Assembly (NCBI GenBank): GCA_028023455.1 | Contig: JAQFVV010012530.1 | Location: 2,872,909-2,936,908, forward strand | Direction of reading: 5' to 3' | From: Epiperipatus broadwayi | Taxonomy: Eukaryota > Onychophora > Udeonychophora > Euonychophora > Peripatidae | Length of the DNA stretch: 64,000 nucleotides | Shown: in pieces, positions 34,921 to 44,525 of the stretch | How the letters are laid out: every line of letters starts with the position of its first letter | How positions within the stretch are numbered: position 1 is the first letter of the stretch | Notes under the pieces: model-generated | The model's input: the letters and a program-made list of their open reading frames with translations, nothing else | What the model was told of the DNA's origin: nothing | The model's database searches: none | Position numbers and translations under genes: made by a program

Positions 34921-36120
34921 GCATCTTAAAATACTCTTGGTAAATAGCTAAACTATATCACTGTGTTGATTCAGAGATGGCGCTGCAGTTAGTTATAGGA
35001 AAAAATCAACCAGTAGACATTTTCAATATGATATAAATGTGTATAGCTTTAATTGTTGTTACGTTTGAATCTTTGATGATAAATATATATACATATAACA
35101 TTTCTTTTTCTTTTCATCATTTTGATAATAAATCTTCTAATATTTAAGGTTCATTCACTTTTACATCAAATGAACTAATTTGTAATTTAGTTTAACCTTT
35201 ATGATTACCTGTCAAACGTCAACAGGAGGTGAGCCATTAACTAGTATCTACTTTATCAAGTGCTGTCATTCGGTTAACGTCCCATATTTTGGGGTAGACA
35301 GACTTTTAATCATAATACTTTAATATAACATTAATTCAATTTATAAACTTTTTTTAATTTATAAACTTTAAATAGTATTTTGTAACGTACAAAAACACTA
35401 AAATATCTGAGTAAACTAATCAATAACTGAATCAAATTTGCTTTGAATGAAAATGAATGTGGATTTTAAAATTGTGAAAATAAGTTATTTTTAGTAACAA
35501 AAATGAAATATTCTACACTATTTAAACTACTTGAAGTAAAAGAATTAAAATACTCGGAAACATTCTGGATTTATGAGATAAAAAACTTATTCAAATGAAA
35601 AGATAAAGTTCTTATGGTGATGCCCGATTGTTGGAAAATGAATAAAATTGATTTGAATACGAGATTGGCAAACATTTTAAACAATAACTGTGTATACAGT
35701 ATTTAAAATAAAAATTTTATCAGTTTAAATATAAGAAAATAATATACATAATAAATAATTTAAAACATTAAAAAACACGCAGAATAAGAAAGAATAAAAT
35801 AAAAAATAATAGCATTATAGATGATAAAGTTCAGAATAAGAAAGAATAAAAAAATAATAATAGTATTATAGATGATAAAGTTTAAGTATTTACGAAAATG
35901 ATATGCATAATATATGAACAATTAAAAGCATTTGAAAAAGTGCACAGACTAAAAGCCAGTATAACAATATTAATGGCGTTAAAGATAAAACCAATACATT
36001 TATAAACAAGAAAAAGTATATTATATTTGCTAATAACAGTTTCTACAAGTGAATTAATATATATAAATACATTAAAATAATCAACATTTAAACAATAACA
36101 ACAATAATTTTAAGCCAATA
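34921..36120. other. AT-rich spacer
   Basis: Near 35775-35885 a 50-bp A-rich unit (AGAATAAGAAAGAATAAA) is tandemly duplicated. Nothing else recognised. Confidence 0.4.
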
Positions 36121-36460
36121 AACATCACATGATCACCATTTCTTATGCGTGCTCTTAACTGTTACTAAAACAGGCAAAACTCACTATACATATTGCCACT
36201 CAATGCAAGCCAGAGTAATCAATGGATGCTAGAAAGCTTGTGCATAAAATCCCTATCTAGTGAACACTCGTGGATTTTATGCACAAGTCTTCTGGCATTC
36301 ATTGATTATTCTGGCTTACACTGAGTGGCCCCATCTAGTGCCTACTCATTGAATGAGTAGGCACTAGATGGGGATTTTATGCACAAGCCTTCTGGCATCC
36401 ATTGATTACTCTGGCTTATACTGAGTGGCAATACATATAGAGAGTTTTGCCTATTTTAAT
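36121..36460. repeat. repeat family A, complex palindromic copy
   Basis: The left end AAAACAGGCAAAACTC (36169) and its complement at about 36440-36455 enclose inverted and direct copies of the GGATGCCAGAAGGCTTGTGC segment. The centre TACTCATTGAATGAGTA folds on itself. The catalytic core is missing. Confidence 0.8.
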
Positions 36461-36465
36461 AATAA

Positions 36466-36560
36466 TAATTAACAATCTCAAACTGGTGTTAAGGTAACCT
36501 CCCTTTAGGATAAAAATGGATACCTACAATTATCTACAGTCCAATATGTTTATAGAGATA
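36466..36560 (+). repeat. repeat family B, copy 3
   Basis: ACAATCTCAAACTGGTGTTAAGGTAACCTCC-type sequence relates it to 21559, 21901 and 60310. It follows a family A element directly, as at 60300. Confidence 0.6.
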
Positions 36561-37199
36561 CTAAAGAATTTATATACAAATCAAATAAATATGCAAACAA
36601 AGGAAGTAAATGACCTTTCTCAAATTATGAATTAAAAGTACTCTAAATGTTGAATTAAGGATCAATAATAGGATGAATCCACCTATTCTTGGAACTCTGA
36701 TCTTTATAAGCATATTTTTGTTTATAAATACACATTGAGCTCCATTTAATTTAATGTTTACATATTTGATGAAGTCAAAATATCTCTTATAGATTAAATA
36801 TTGGAATAACAATAAAAGAATAATATATTTACAATGATATGAAAACTTACAAATTATTAATATAAAATATAGAAATACTTTCAGTTAAGAAGCCAAATGG
36901 TATGAAAATATCTGAAAATTATTGTATCCTATAATAGTTATTTGTGAGATTTATTATCACTTTTAACAATTTATTCTTTTATTGATATATATGTATATTA
37001 CAATTTGTTTTACTAGTGTCAATCTTCCTGCATGCACAACTTTCATACTATTCACTTTATATAAATATATTAATGATATTATTAATCATTTATTATGCTA
37101 TCCCTAATTCAGATATAAATTTTAAACCTCAGTTAAAGATTAAGATATTGGTTTCATAATTAAATATAAACATGTAGAATAAATCAACTACATCTTTTT
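36561..37199. other. AT-rich spacer
   Basis: Nothing recognised; the minus-strand frame 36570-36812 is low complexity. Confidence 0.3.
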
Positions 37200-37221
37200 T
37201 GTAGTTTTGGGTATATTTAAA

Positions 37222-37272
37222 ACTTGGTCCCCAAAATGCATTTCATGCTGAGCTAGCACTCTTCAGTGATCC
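37222..37272 (-). ncRNA. minimal hammerhead-like ribozyme motif
   Basis: On the minus strand CTGAAGA (37266-37260), stem II GTGCT/AGCAT with loop AGCTC, GAAA (37244-37241), stem III AT/AT with loop GC, and predicted cleavage after U, then TTGGGG. All core bases are present. Stem I is weak, about 3 bp. Confidence 0.6.
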
Positions 37273-38063
37273 ATGTCATAATATTATACAAATGTCTTTA
37301 TTATTCATTATGTTTATGAATACTAAATTATTATAATTTAATTTACAAGTATCAAATATTTTGTCATCACAATTATCATCACCATTTAAAATAAATATTT
37401 TGATGATTATTACTAATTATTTATTAGACTAGAGATTACCATATTATTCTTAATTTGAATATAAACTTTAAACCTAATTAAAGCTTAGATAACTTTTTAA
37501 ATTAAATATAAGTACATGGATGAAATCACCATCATCTTGTTTGTGTGCTTGTGTTTAATATTACCATTACATTGATGTTTAGCATAGTAGAAGTTTTACA
37601 AGAATGATTGCAGAATATTATTGTAATTATTTAAATGTCATTTATTACCCAGATAACAGATAGTAGGATACACTCAAAATATTAGTGGTGTAATTAGTAA
37701 TATGCAAATATGTGCATGGATGAATTTGACATAAATGTTGATATCTTTTATCGATGAATATCTTCACTTTAATATATATATACATCAAATCATATAACAC
37801 TAATAATATATATTTATTGGTTCAATAAACTTCAAAATGCTAGTTATATTAATACAGTGCCCTCTAGTAGCAATATTGACATTCATTGCAAATGAAAAGT
37901 AAATACATTTTTAACTGCAATCTTAGATTATAGATACATATTGTGATAGTAATGTCCTATGGACTAGCAAGTTGATCATATTTTATTGTAAACCCTCTTT
38001 ATGTACATTGTACAGAATGAATACTAACTAGTTCATGCTTTGTTAATAAACTTTGATTACAAT
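37273..38063. other. AT-rich spacer
   Basis: Nothing recognised. Confidence 0.3.
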
Positions 38064-38196
38064 GGTTGAAAGGATAGATGATTCATTCTATCTTTTCACA
38101 AAGACTTTATCTCATGTTTGGAAAGTGAGAGTATTCATTTATAGTTAAAATCCACAAAGCATATGTGCATTAGCTTAATGGCTGATTATTATTACA
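38064..38196 (+). repeat. direct repeat, copy 1
   Basis: About 132 bp nearly identical to 38375-38506 (GAAAGGATAGATGATTCATT, CATTAGCTTAATGGCTGATT). Both copies end in TGATTATTATTAYAG, which resembles a splice acceptor. Confidence 0.85.
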
Positions 38197-38239
38197 GTTT
38201 AAAAACATCATGCTATATAAAATAAATATCTATTTACAG

Positions 38240-38299
38240 AATGATGTATCAGAAATTCTAGTAAATGTCGCAAGCGTCATTCATTCAGGCATAGTAAAG
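38240..38299 (+). CDS. candidate 60-nt internal exon
   Basis: A tract ending TATCTATTTACAG is followed by 60 nt and then GTAATT. Only one frame is open: 20 codons, NDVSEILVNVASVIHSGIVK, entered and left in phase 0. The sequence is less AT-rich than its flanks. It cannot follow the SRCR exon directly, because a phase 1 junction would place TGA in frame. I do not recognise the peptide. It sits between two direct repeats, so it may be mobile-element sequence with chance splice-like borders. Confidence 0.25.
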
Positions 38300-38374
38300 G
38301 TAATTTAAAGTGATTGTTTAATATCTTCATGCTCTCATTTCCAAATGCTTAAAATTTGCCCATACTTAAACATT

Positions 38375-38506
38375 TGGATTGAAAGGATAGATGATTCATT
38401 CTATCTTTTCACGAAGACTTTATCTTGTGTTTGGAAAGTGTATTTATTTGTAGTTAAAATCCACAAAGTGCATGCGCATTAGCTTAATGGCTGATTATTA
38501 TTATAG
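38375..38506 (+). repeat. direct repeat, copy 2
   Basis: Near-identical partner of 38064-38196, about 180 bp downstream, in the same orientation. Confidence 0.85.
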
Positions 38507-38549
38507 ATTACTTATTGTTTATTAAAGTGCAAGTAGTAGTATTTTTCAA

Positions 38550-38775
38550 CATCTATCTACCTATTTACCTGCCTGCCTACTTCCTTCCCTCCTTCCTTCC
38601 CTCTCTTCCTCCCTACATACCCACCCACCTACCACACCCACCCATGCCCACTTACCCACCCACCTACCTCCTACCTCCCTCCCTTCCTTCCTACCTACCC
38701 ACCCACCCATTTACCTATCTACCTACTTATTTGTCTGTCTGTCAGTCCACCTGTCCATCCATCCATCTATATTGT
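38550..38775. repeat. CCTT / CCTA / CCCA imperfect microsatellite
   Basis: Imperfect tetranucleotide units, strongly pyrimidine-rich on the plus strand. The frame across it is an artefact. Confidence 0.9.
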
Positions 38776-39221
38776 ACCAGTATAAATGAGATAAATAGCA
38801 TGGATTGTCCATGAGATACAGGCTCCATTTAGTTCTAATCAAATTCAAATAATAAAGAGAATTAATATGCCTAAATTGAAACAAATATTTTATGCTTGAG
38901 GTTCTAAATCCCTAACTTATTCCAATATGTTTTTATAATAAATCAGTTAGTGAAAAATGCTCTTATTAAAATAATGTAAACCTGGAATAATTTAAATATC
39001 AACTGATTTATATACATATGAGATATTAAGGTTTAAATTATGTATTAGTTAAAGTTTATTTTATTTTTAAAAAAGTTAGTTAAAGTTTATTGATATATAA
39101 ATGTATTACTTATAATTAATATTCTCAATGTATTGACTAAATAATATTCAGGACTGATAATTCAATATAATAACAATAATAATTTATAATTATAAATTTT
39201 ACTAAACGCCCATTATTATAT
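38776..39221. other. AT-rich spacer
   Basis: Nothing recognised. Confidence 0.3.
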
Positions 39222-39452
39222 TAAGTAATAATTTACTAAGGCTGTAACCTTAGAAATAAGCGTCTGAAAAATACGAAGGTAGGGACCTCTATAGGTCTTA
39301 AAACACAAGCTTACGCTATGAAGAAAGAATCCCGGGATTTTCTCTTTTCTTCATAGCGTAAGCTTGTGTTTTAAGACCTATAGAGGTCCCTACCATCGTA
39401 TTTTTCAGACGCTTATTTCTAAGGTTACAGCCATAGTAAATTATTACTTAAT
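39222..39452. repeat. 231-bp near-perfect foldback element
   Basis: Arms of about 105 bp are nearly exact reverse complements (GGCTGTAACCTTAGAAATAA at the left, its complement at the right), around a short centre containing CCCGGG near 39333. The ends read TAAGTAATAATTTACTA and its complement. Arms are less AT-rich than the flanks. It is probably a young foldback or MITE element; a hairpin RNA source is possible. Confidence 0.9.
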
Positions 39453-40860
39453 AATAATTTATTTATAAGTAACAATAGAATAAGTATCAGATTGATGATA
39501 TAATAAAGAAACAATGTTTCAAAATAAAAGAGTAAGTGTTTGGACCTATGATGATGTTTAGGACAACAGATCTATCTTTATTAACCAGGAGAAAATATTT
39601 ATACCTACAATTTAAAATTCATTAACGGAATATAAAATAATAAGAACACTTTAACTTATTATGATTTATCATTACAATATAAGAAAATCTAAATAAGTTG
39701 TTTATGTGGCATCTAATTGATAGTTACTTATAATTTAGAATAATTTTTATTTTCCCCTAGTTGTGTTTATGTTCATTTATTTATCTTATGAAACACACAT
39801 TAATATTGAACAACTTTTCAAATAAACATAGTAAGATTTCAACATAGCATTTAGCTATTTTCAGTAGGTGAGATTATTCAATAACTATAATCTAGTTATA
39901 TTTTAATTTTCACAATACAAGAGAATTATCTAATATGCATAAATCTATAATGATCGAAAATATTAGGAGAAACTTATTCCATTAGAATATAATGTGATTT
40001 CATATTCAGAATATTTAGCAATAATAATCCATCCAAATAATTATCACAGAAGATACATTAGACAGCTAAATTATAATTTTCAAGAGATTAATTGGATCTT
40101 TCTGTTATAATTCCTTTAAGGGAGTAACCATTATTCTATGCATTACAATATATTCTTATTCTTCGGTATTATATTATGCATTCAAGCACAATATGAATTT
40201 AGATAAGGTTTGTCAATTTGTATAAAGGAAATAATTCAACAGATGGCATCGAAATATAATAACAAGAATGAATAATAACATTCACGAGTTGACACTTTTT
40301 CATAAATAATCCTCTTATCTTTATATGCTACCATTATTTCTTAATTACCTTAACACTGTTATTGATTTTATTTCTAAATACTTGTATTATCTTAGATACA
40401 CATATATTTATATCCTATTTAAGGTTAAAAGAGAATGTTTTAATGTTTCAATTGTAATAAAGAATAGCTTTTCTTGAAAGCGATGGTTTATAAAATTTCG
40501 ATTAGTAATAAGTCATTGATTTAGATTTCATTTGTCTTAAAGGTAGACATCAAACTTCTTTTACCCAGTCTTGCAGTGAAATCCTTTATATAACTTTTCA
40601 TAAAAGTAAATATCATTAATTCCATAACAAAAGTAATATTTTTTAAAAAAAAATATTTCTAAGAAAAAAAACACTAGTACGATTTTCACTTGACGACAGG
40701 GAATTCATACTTTATTCAAATGACTTAATATTTATTGCTGTTATTTGATATACCCATTACTATGTCTTGAAAATTTATTAAGCTATTATTATTATTATAA
40801 ATAAATAGATTTTTAAAATATCAATTACACGTTTCAAGTCATCAGCTATATACATTTATA
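39453..40860. other. AT-rich spacer
   Basis: Nothing recognised. Confidence 0.3.
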
Positions 40861-41440
40861 AAACAGGCAAAAAACTCTCCATATAGTAGTGCCACCTTGT
40901 GCTATATGGAGAATTTTTTGCCTGTTTACTAACAGTTATGTGCTAGCATGAGATGGTGATCATGTGATGTTTAGTGGTTTAACACAAATCCTGCCTAATA
41001 GGATAATGGTGGCTATGGTTGTTAAAGAGCCAAAGTCACCAAAATGTATGGGTGCTGAACTGAGTTCAGACCCATATGACTATATAGGCTATTGAGCTTA
41101 GATTGAAAATATTATTGTGTTTTCAATTTCATTTTCATAGTTTTGTAGTGAAGTAGAAATAAAAGGTGGCTGCTGGAGGGTTGCATTAGATCCTGAGATC
41201 TAGGTGCAGTGCTCTCAGATCCAAGGCTCCTCACTGACGAAGGCCACAAGCCAGAAACTAGTCTGGGGATATTGGATGAGTAGGCACTAGATAGGGATTT
41301 TATGCACAAGCCTTCTGGCATCCATTGATTACTCTGGCTAGCACAAGGTGGCACTACTATATGGAGTTTTTTGCCTGTTTACTAACAGTTATGTGCTAGC
41401 ATGAGATGGTGATCATGTGATGTTTAGTGGTTTATATACA
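40861..41440 (+). mobile_element. repeat family A, most complete unit, with hammerhead-like core
   Basis: A 5' snapback (AAAACAGGCAAAAAACTC and its complement, 40861-40929) is followed by the terminal block ACTAACAGTTATGTGCTAGC...TTTAGTGGTTTA. Next come GAACTGAGTTCAGACCCATA (about 41060), a hammerhead-like core (41228-41269) and the family body. The terminal block then repeats at 41350-41434. The roughly 85-bp direct repeats (40898-40981 and 41350-41434) bound a unit of about 450 bp. There is no coding capacity. Confidence 0.75.
41228..41269 (+). ncRNA. minimal hammerhead ribozyme candidate (best in window)
   Basis: CTGACGA (41234-41240), stem II GGC/GCC with loop CACAA, GAAA (41254-41257), stem III AC/GT with a 2-nt loop, predicted cleavage after C41263. 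Stem I pairs TCCTCA (41228-41233) with TGGGGA (41264-41269): six pairs, one of them G-U. Every conserved core base is present. Confidence 0.7.
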
Positions 41441-43528
41441 TTTATATGAACATATTCATGCACATGAAATGTAATTTGTTATTTATTTATTGATGTACTG
41501 ATCAAACTATGTGTATGGAAGTATGTGATTTTATCTTAGTAAAATATTCCTTTTAAAATTTAAATAGTTTCACTTTTAAGGAAGGTGATATTGCTTGACT
41601 TTAAAGATAAAGGATATAGGTTGTAAATTCTCCATATTTTTAAATATTGACAGTAAATCCTTTAAATAAAATATATTGTAATGGGAGTAGGAATTACTGT
41701 ACCCATCACTACTGAGTTCAAATCCTATAACTTAACTGGAAGATAAGGCAGAGTGAAATAACTAATTTCACTAATTATTTTGTTAAAAAAGGGAATTAAA
41801 CTGACAGACATCAGCTATATTTTCTAATCACCTTATTTGAATAATCAACTCCATCAAGGTCAGCCAAACTTAGCTAAAGTAGAGCATTTTATAAGGTGCC
41901 AAGAACTTTAAGCACCACTTTCATAGAGAGATACCCTACAAGACCCTTATTGAGAGATACATCCAACATTCCCTTAAAGATTGTACCATATGCTAGCTCT
42001 ATTACCCTAATTTTCAGGATGTATAGCTTATCTTACAATAAAAACACATATCCTGATTAAATACAATATAAAAACTTATTTTACTAATCTTAATTAGAAA
42101 TATAAAACAAAAAAACAAACAAAAAAATTATAATAAGATAATAGAAAAGAATAAAAAAGAATCTCACCTATAATACATTAGTTAACAATAAGAGAATAAC
42201 TCCTCCTTCTATTTGTTTCTTATTCTATAAACTAGTATAGCAGATTATGGGCTTATAAATACATACATAAAATAACAAAAAAGACTATATATAATACCCA
42301 TGCTGATCAATGATATTACGTACAAAAAAATATCAGCAAGATTATTTTTAATTCATATTTTTCTACACATTAACAAACAAATAAAAAAAAGATTACATAC
42401 ATCTTGATGTAATTTTATATACATACATTCATATATGTATAGCTTAATTTAGATAAGATATTAATTTTTTAAATTTATATATTTCGGAAAAAAAAAAAAT
42501 CAAATCTGTTCTTACTTATATCAAAATGGGGAGGGGGTTTGTACACATTTTTTTATGCTCTCTAAATCTTTAAAAGACTCATCTACAATAATTATTCATA
42601 GGAGACATTACACAATGCTAGCTTCTGTGATGACCATTTCCCCCTGTCTTAGCTAAAACAAAACTTCCTTGGCATGCTTCAACTTACAAAGCTTTGTTTA
42701 AATGCGCAGTAGCAAACAGAAGAAAAAGATGACTTTGATTATGTTACTTTTCTTGCTAGGCAGGGTTTCAGCATAATGGTACATCTCATATGATTATTTG
42801 AGGATGGAAACTGGTGCACTCTATGAATTTTTATTCCATTAGATTTAGTTTACTTCTCTTCTGGCTAGTCTTCCAAAAATAGATCCTGACAATTCTCCAA
42901 TATTTTTTTTTGTTTCTGCACTATAGTTGTCCAAATCACTAATCACCAGTCACTGACTGATTCTGATGACTCATTTTCTCCTTGCTCTGACTTCTGATTT
43001 TGAATGTCTGACCTCTGACTGTTGATGGCTGACTGCTTACTGACTGATTTCACATAAAACAAAAATCCTCTTTTTATTGACTACATACAAAAGAACAAAA
43101 TGTTGTAATATTTTATTTATGATTTCAATTAATTAATTTTTCTCCCAGCTCACAGACCAATCTTTTAATTAAAAGAAAAGATCTCAAGAATTTTATCAAC
43201 ACTTTACAAATTAAATTTTGATACAATCTCTTGGTATGTTAAAAAAAATAATCTTAAAAAAATTAAATCAAAGAGAAAAATCCTTACCAATAATTTTTAT
43301 AACAATATATCTAATTATCTTCCAATATATTAAATATTATTAATTTTTTTTCTAGAAAATATTTGTACCAAAGACAATGAATGAAATCTTAGTATTTTTT
43401 TAATCTATAAATGTAATTAAAAAAAAAACTAACATGTTTTAATTAGTTTTCTTCTTTTATCTTAGATAAAAATTTTTAATACATTAAAGAAATACCATTT
43501 CCAACTTTTTTATATACTTCAACTGAAT
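41441..43528. other. AT-rich DNA with a SINE-like B box and cryptic repeats
   Basis: GAGTTCAAATCC near 41713 resembles a B box. From 42940 to 43050 lies a cryptically repetitive run of CTGACT/TGACTG units. No coding sequence recognised. Confidence 0.4.
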
Positions 43529-43582
43529 ATTATATATAGAGCTTGCAAAATAAGCACTTAACAAGCTTTGAGAATATCTTGA

Positions 43583-43622
43583 ACCCCAGACCAGTTTCTG
43601 CTTCTGGCATCATCAGTGAGAT
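43583..43622 (-). ncRNA. minimal hammerhead ribozyme candidate, left arm
   Basis: On the minus strand CTGATGA (43616-43610), stem II TGC/GCA with loop CAGAA, GAAA (43598-43595), stem III AC/GT with loop TG, predicted cleavage after the C at 43589, stem I TCTCA with TGGGG (two G-U). Core bases complete. Confidence 0.65.
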
Positions 43623-44162
43623 ACCAGGATACTCAGCATTAGATTAAAAATACTAGGACAAACCCAGCACTTTGTCTAATGTATAACTATTGAGAAGAAA
43701 ATCTGAAATTGTCAGACATCCACATGTCTTCCAATCCAGCTATCTAACTCAAATAACCATATGGGACTAAACTAAGTTCAGATACACCATATATTAATAG
43801 CTTTAGCAATATAAAATTGTCAAAGCCTTAATAGCAAAAAATAAAATGAAAAAAAAAATCAAGTCAGATGTCACATGACCTAATTTAATAAAGCTCATGT
43901 TTACAAATGTTAACATCGGACTTGGATTTTTTATCATTTTATTTTTTGCTATTAAGGCTTTGGCGATTTTATATTGCTAAAGCTATTAATATATGGTTTG
44001 GATGAACTTAGTTCAGTCCCATATGGCTATTTGAGTTAGATAGCTGGATTGGAAGAAATATGGATGTCTGACAATTTCAGATTTCCTTCTCAATAGTTAT
44101 ACATTAGATAAAGTGCTGGGCTTGTCCTAATATTTTTAATGTAATGCTGAATATCCTGGCAA

Positions 44163-44202
44163 CTCACTGATGATGCCAGAAGCAGAAACTGGTCTGGGGG
44201 TG
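44163..44202 (+). ncRNA. minimal hammerhead ribozyme candidate, right arm
   Basis: CTGATGA (44167-44173), stem II TGC/GCA with loop CAGAA, GAAA (44185-44188), stem III AC/GT, predicted cleavage after C44194, stem I CTCA with TGGG (four pairs, one G-U). Core bases complete. Confidence 0.65.
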
Positions 44203-44312
44203 AGATATTTTCAAAGCTTGTTAAGAGCTTATTTTTCAAGCTCTATATACAACATTTGTAAGCACGAGCTTTATTAAATTAGGTCATGTGACATCTGACT
44301 TGATTTTTTATC

Positions 44313-44525
44313 ACTTCAACAATACTATTTTTTTACATCACAACTTTATTCTTATAGTTTCAACTGTTTTGCAGTCATAATCAGAATTCTTTAAAATTGA
44401 GGATATATAGAAGAGTAGATTTTAAAGAGCTTTGATGATGACTGCAGGACAGTCAAAATTGTAAGAATAAAATAAAGTTGTGATATAATAAATAGTATTG
44501 TTGAAGTGTATAAGAAAGTTGGAAA
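44313..44525. repeat. inverted repeat with two degenerate hammerhead-like cores
   Basis: Arms 44315-44395 and 44422-44505 are inverted copies (CAACAATACTATTTTT, ACAACTTTATTCTTA and complements). The plus arm core at 44432 has TTGATGA and a perfect 6-bp stem II TGACTG/CAGTCA. The minus arm core at 44352-44386 has CTGATTA. Each has lost a core base. The family recurs at 8690. Confidence 0.65.

Larger units (their letters stand above)
43529..44312. repeat. interleaved inverted repeats A-B-A'-B' carrying two hammerhead-like cores
   Basis: A (43529-43850) and A' (43930-44250) are inverted copies of about 320 bp. B (43855-43915) and B' (44253-44312) are inverted copies of about 60 bp. The order A-B-A'-B' means the two pairs cannot both form as simple nested hairpins. 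Each A arm contains one hammerhead-like core, pointing outwards. A also shares a GAACTNAGTTCAGTCCCATA block with family A near 41060. Confidence 0.8.

Noticed and set aside
38515-38814. 99-codon proline/tyrosine-rich frame
   Set aside because: Runs through the CCTT/CCTA/CCCA microsatellite.
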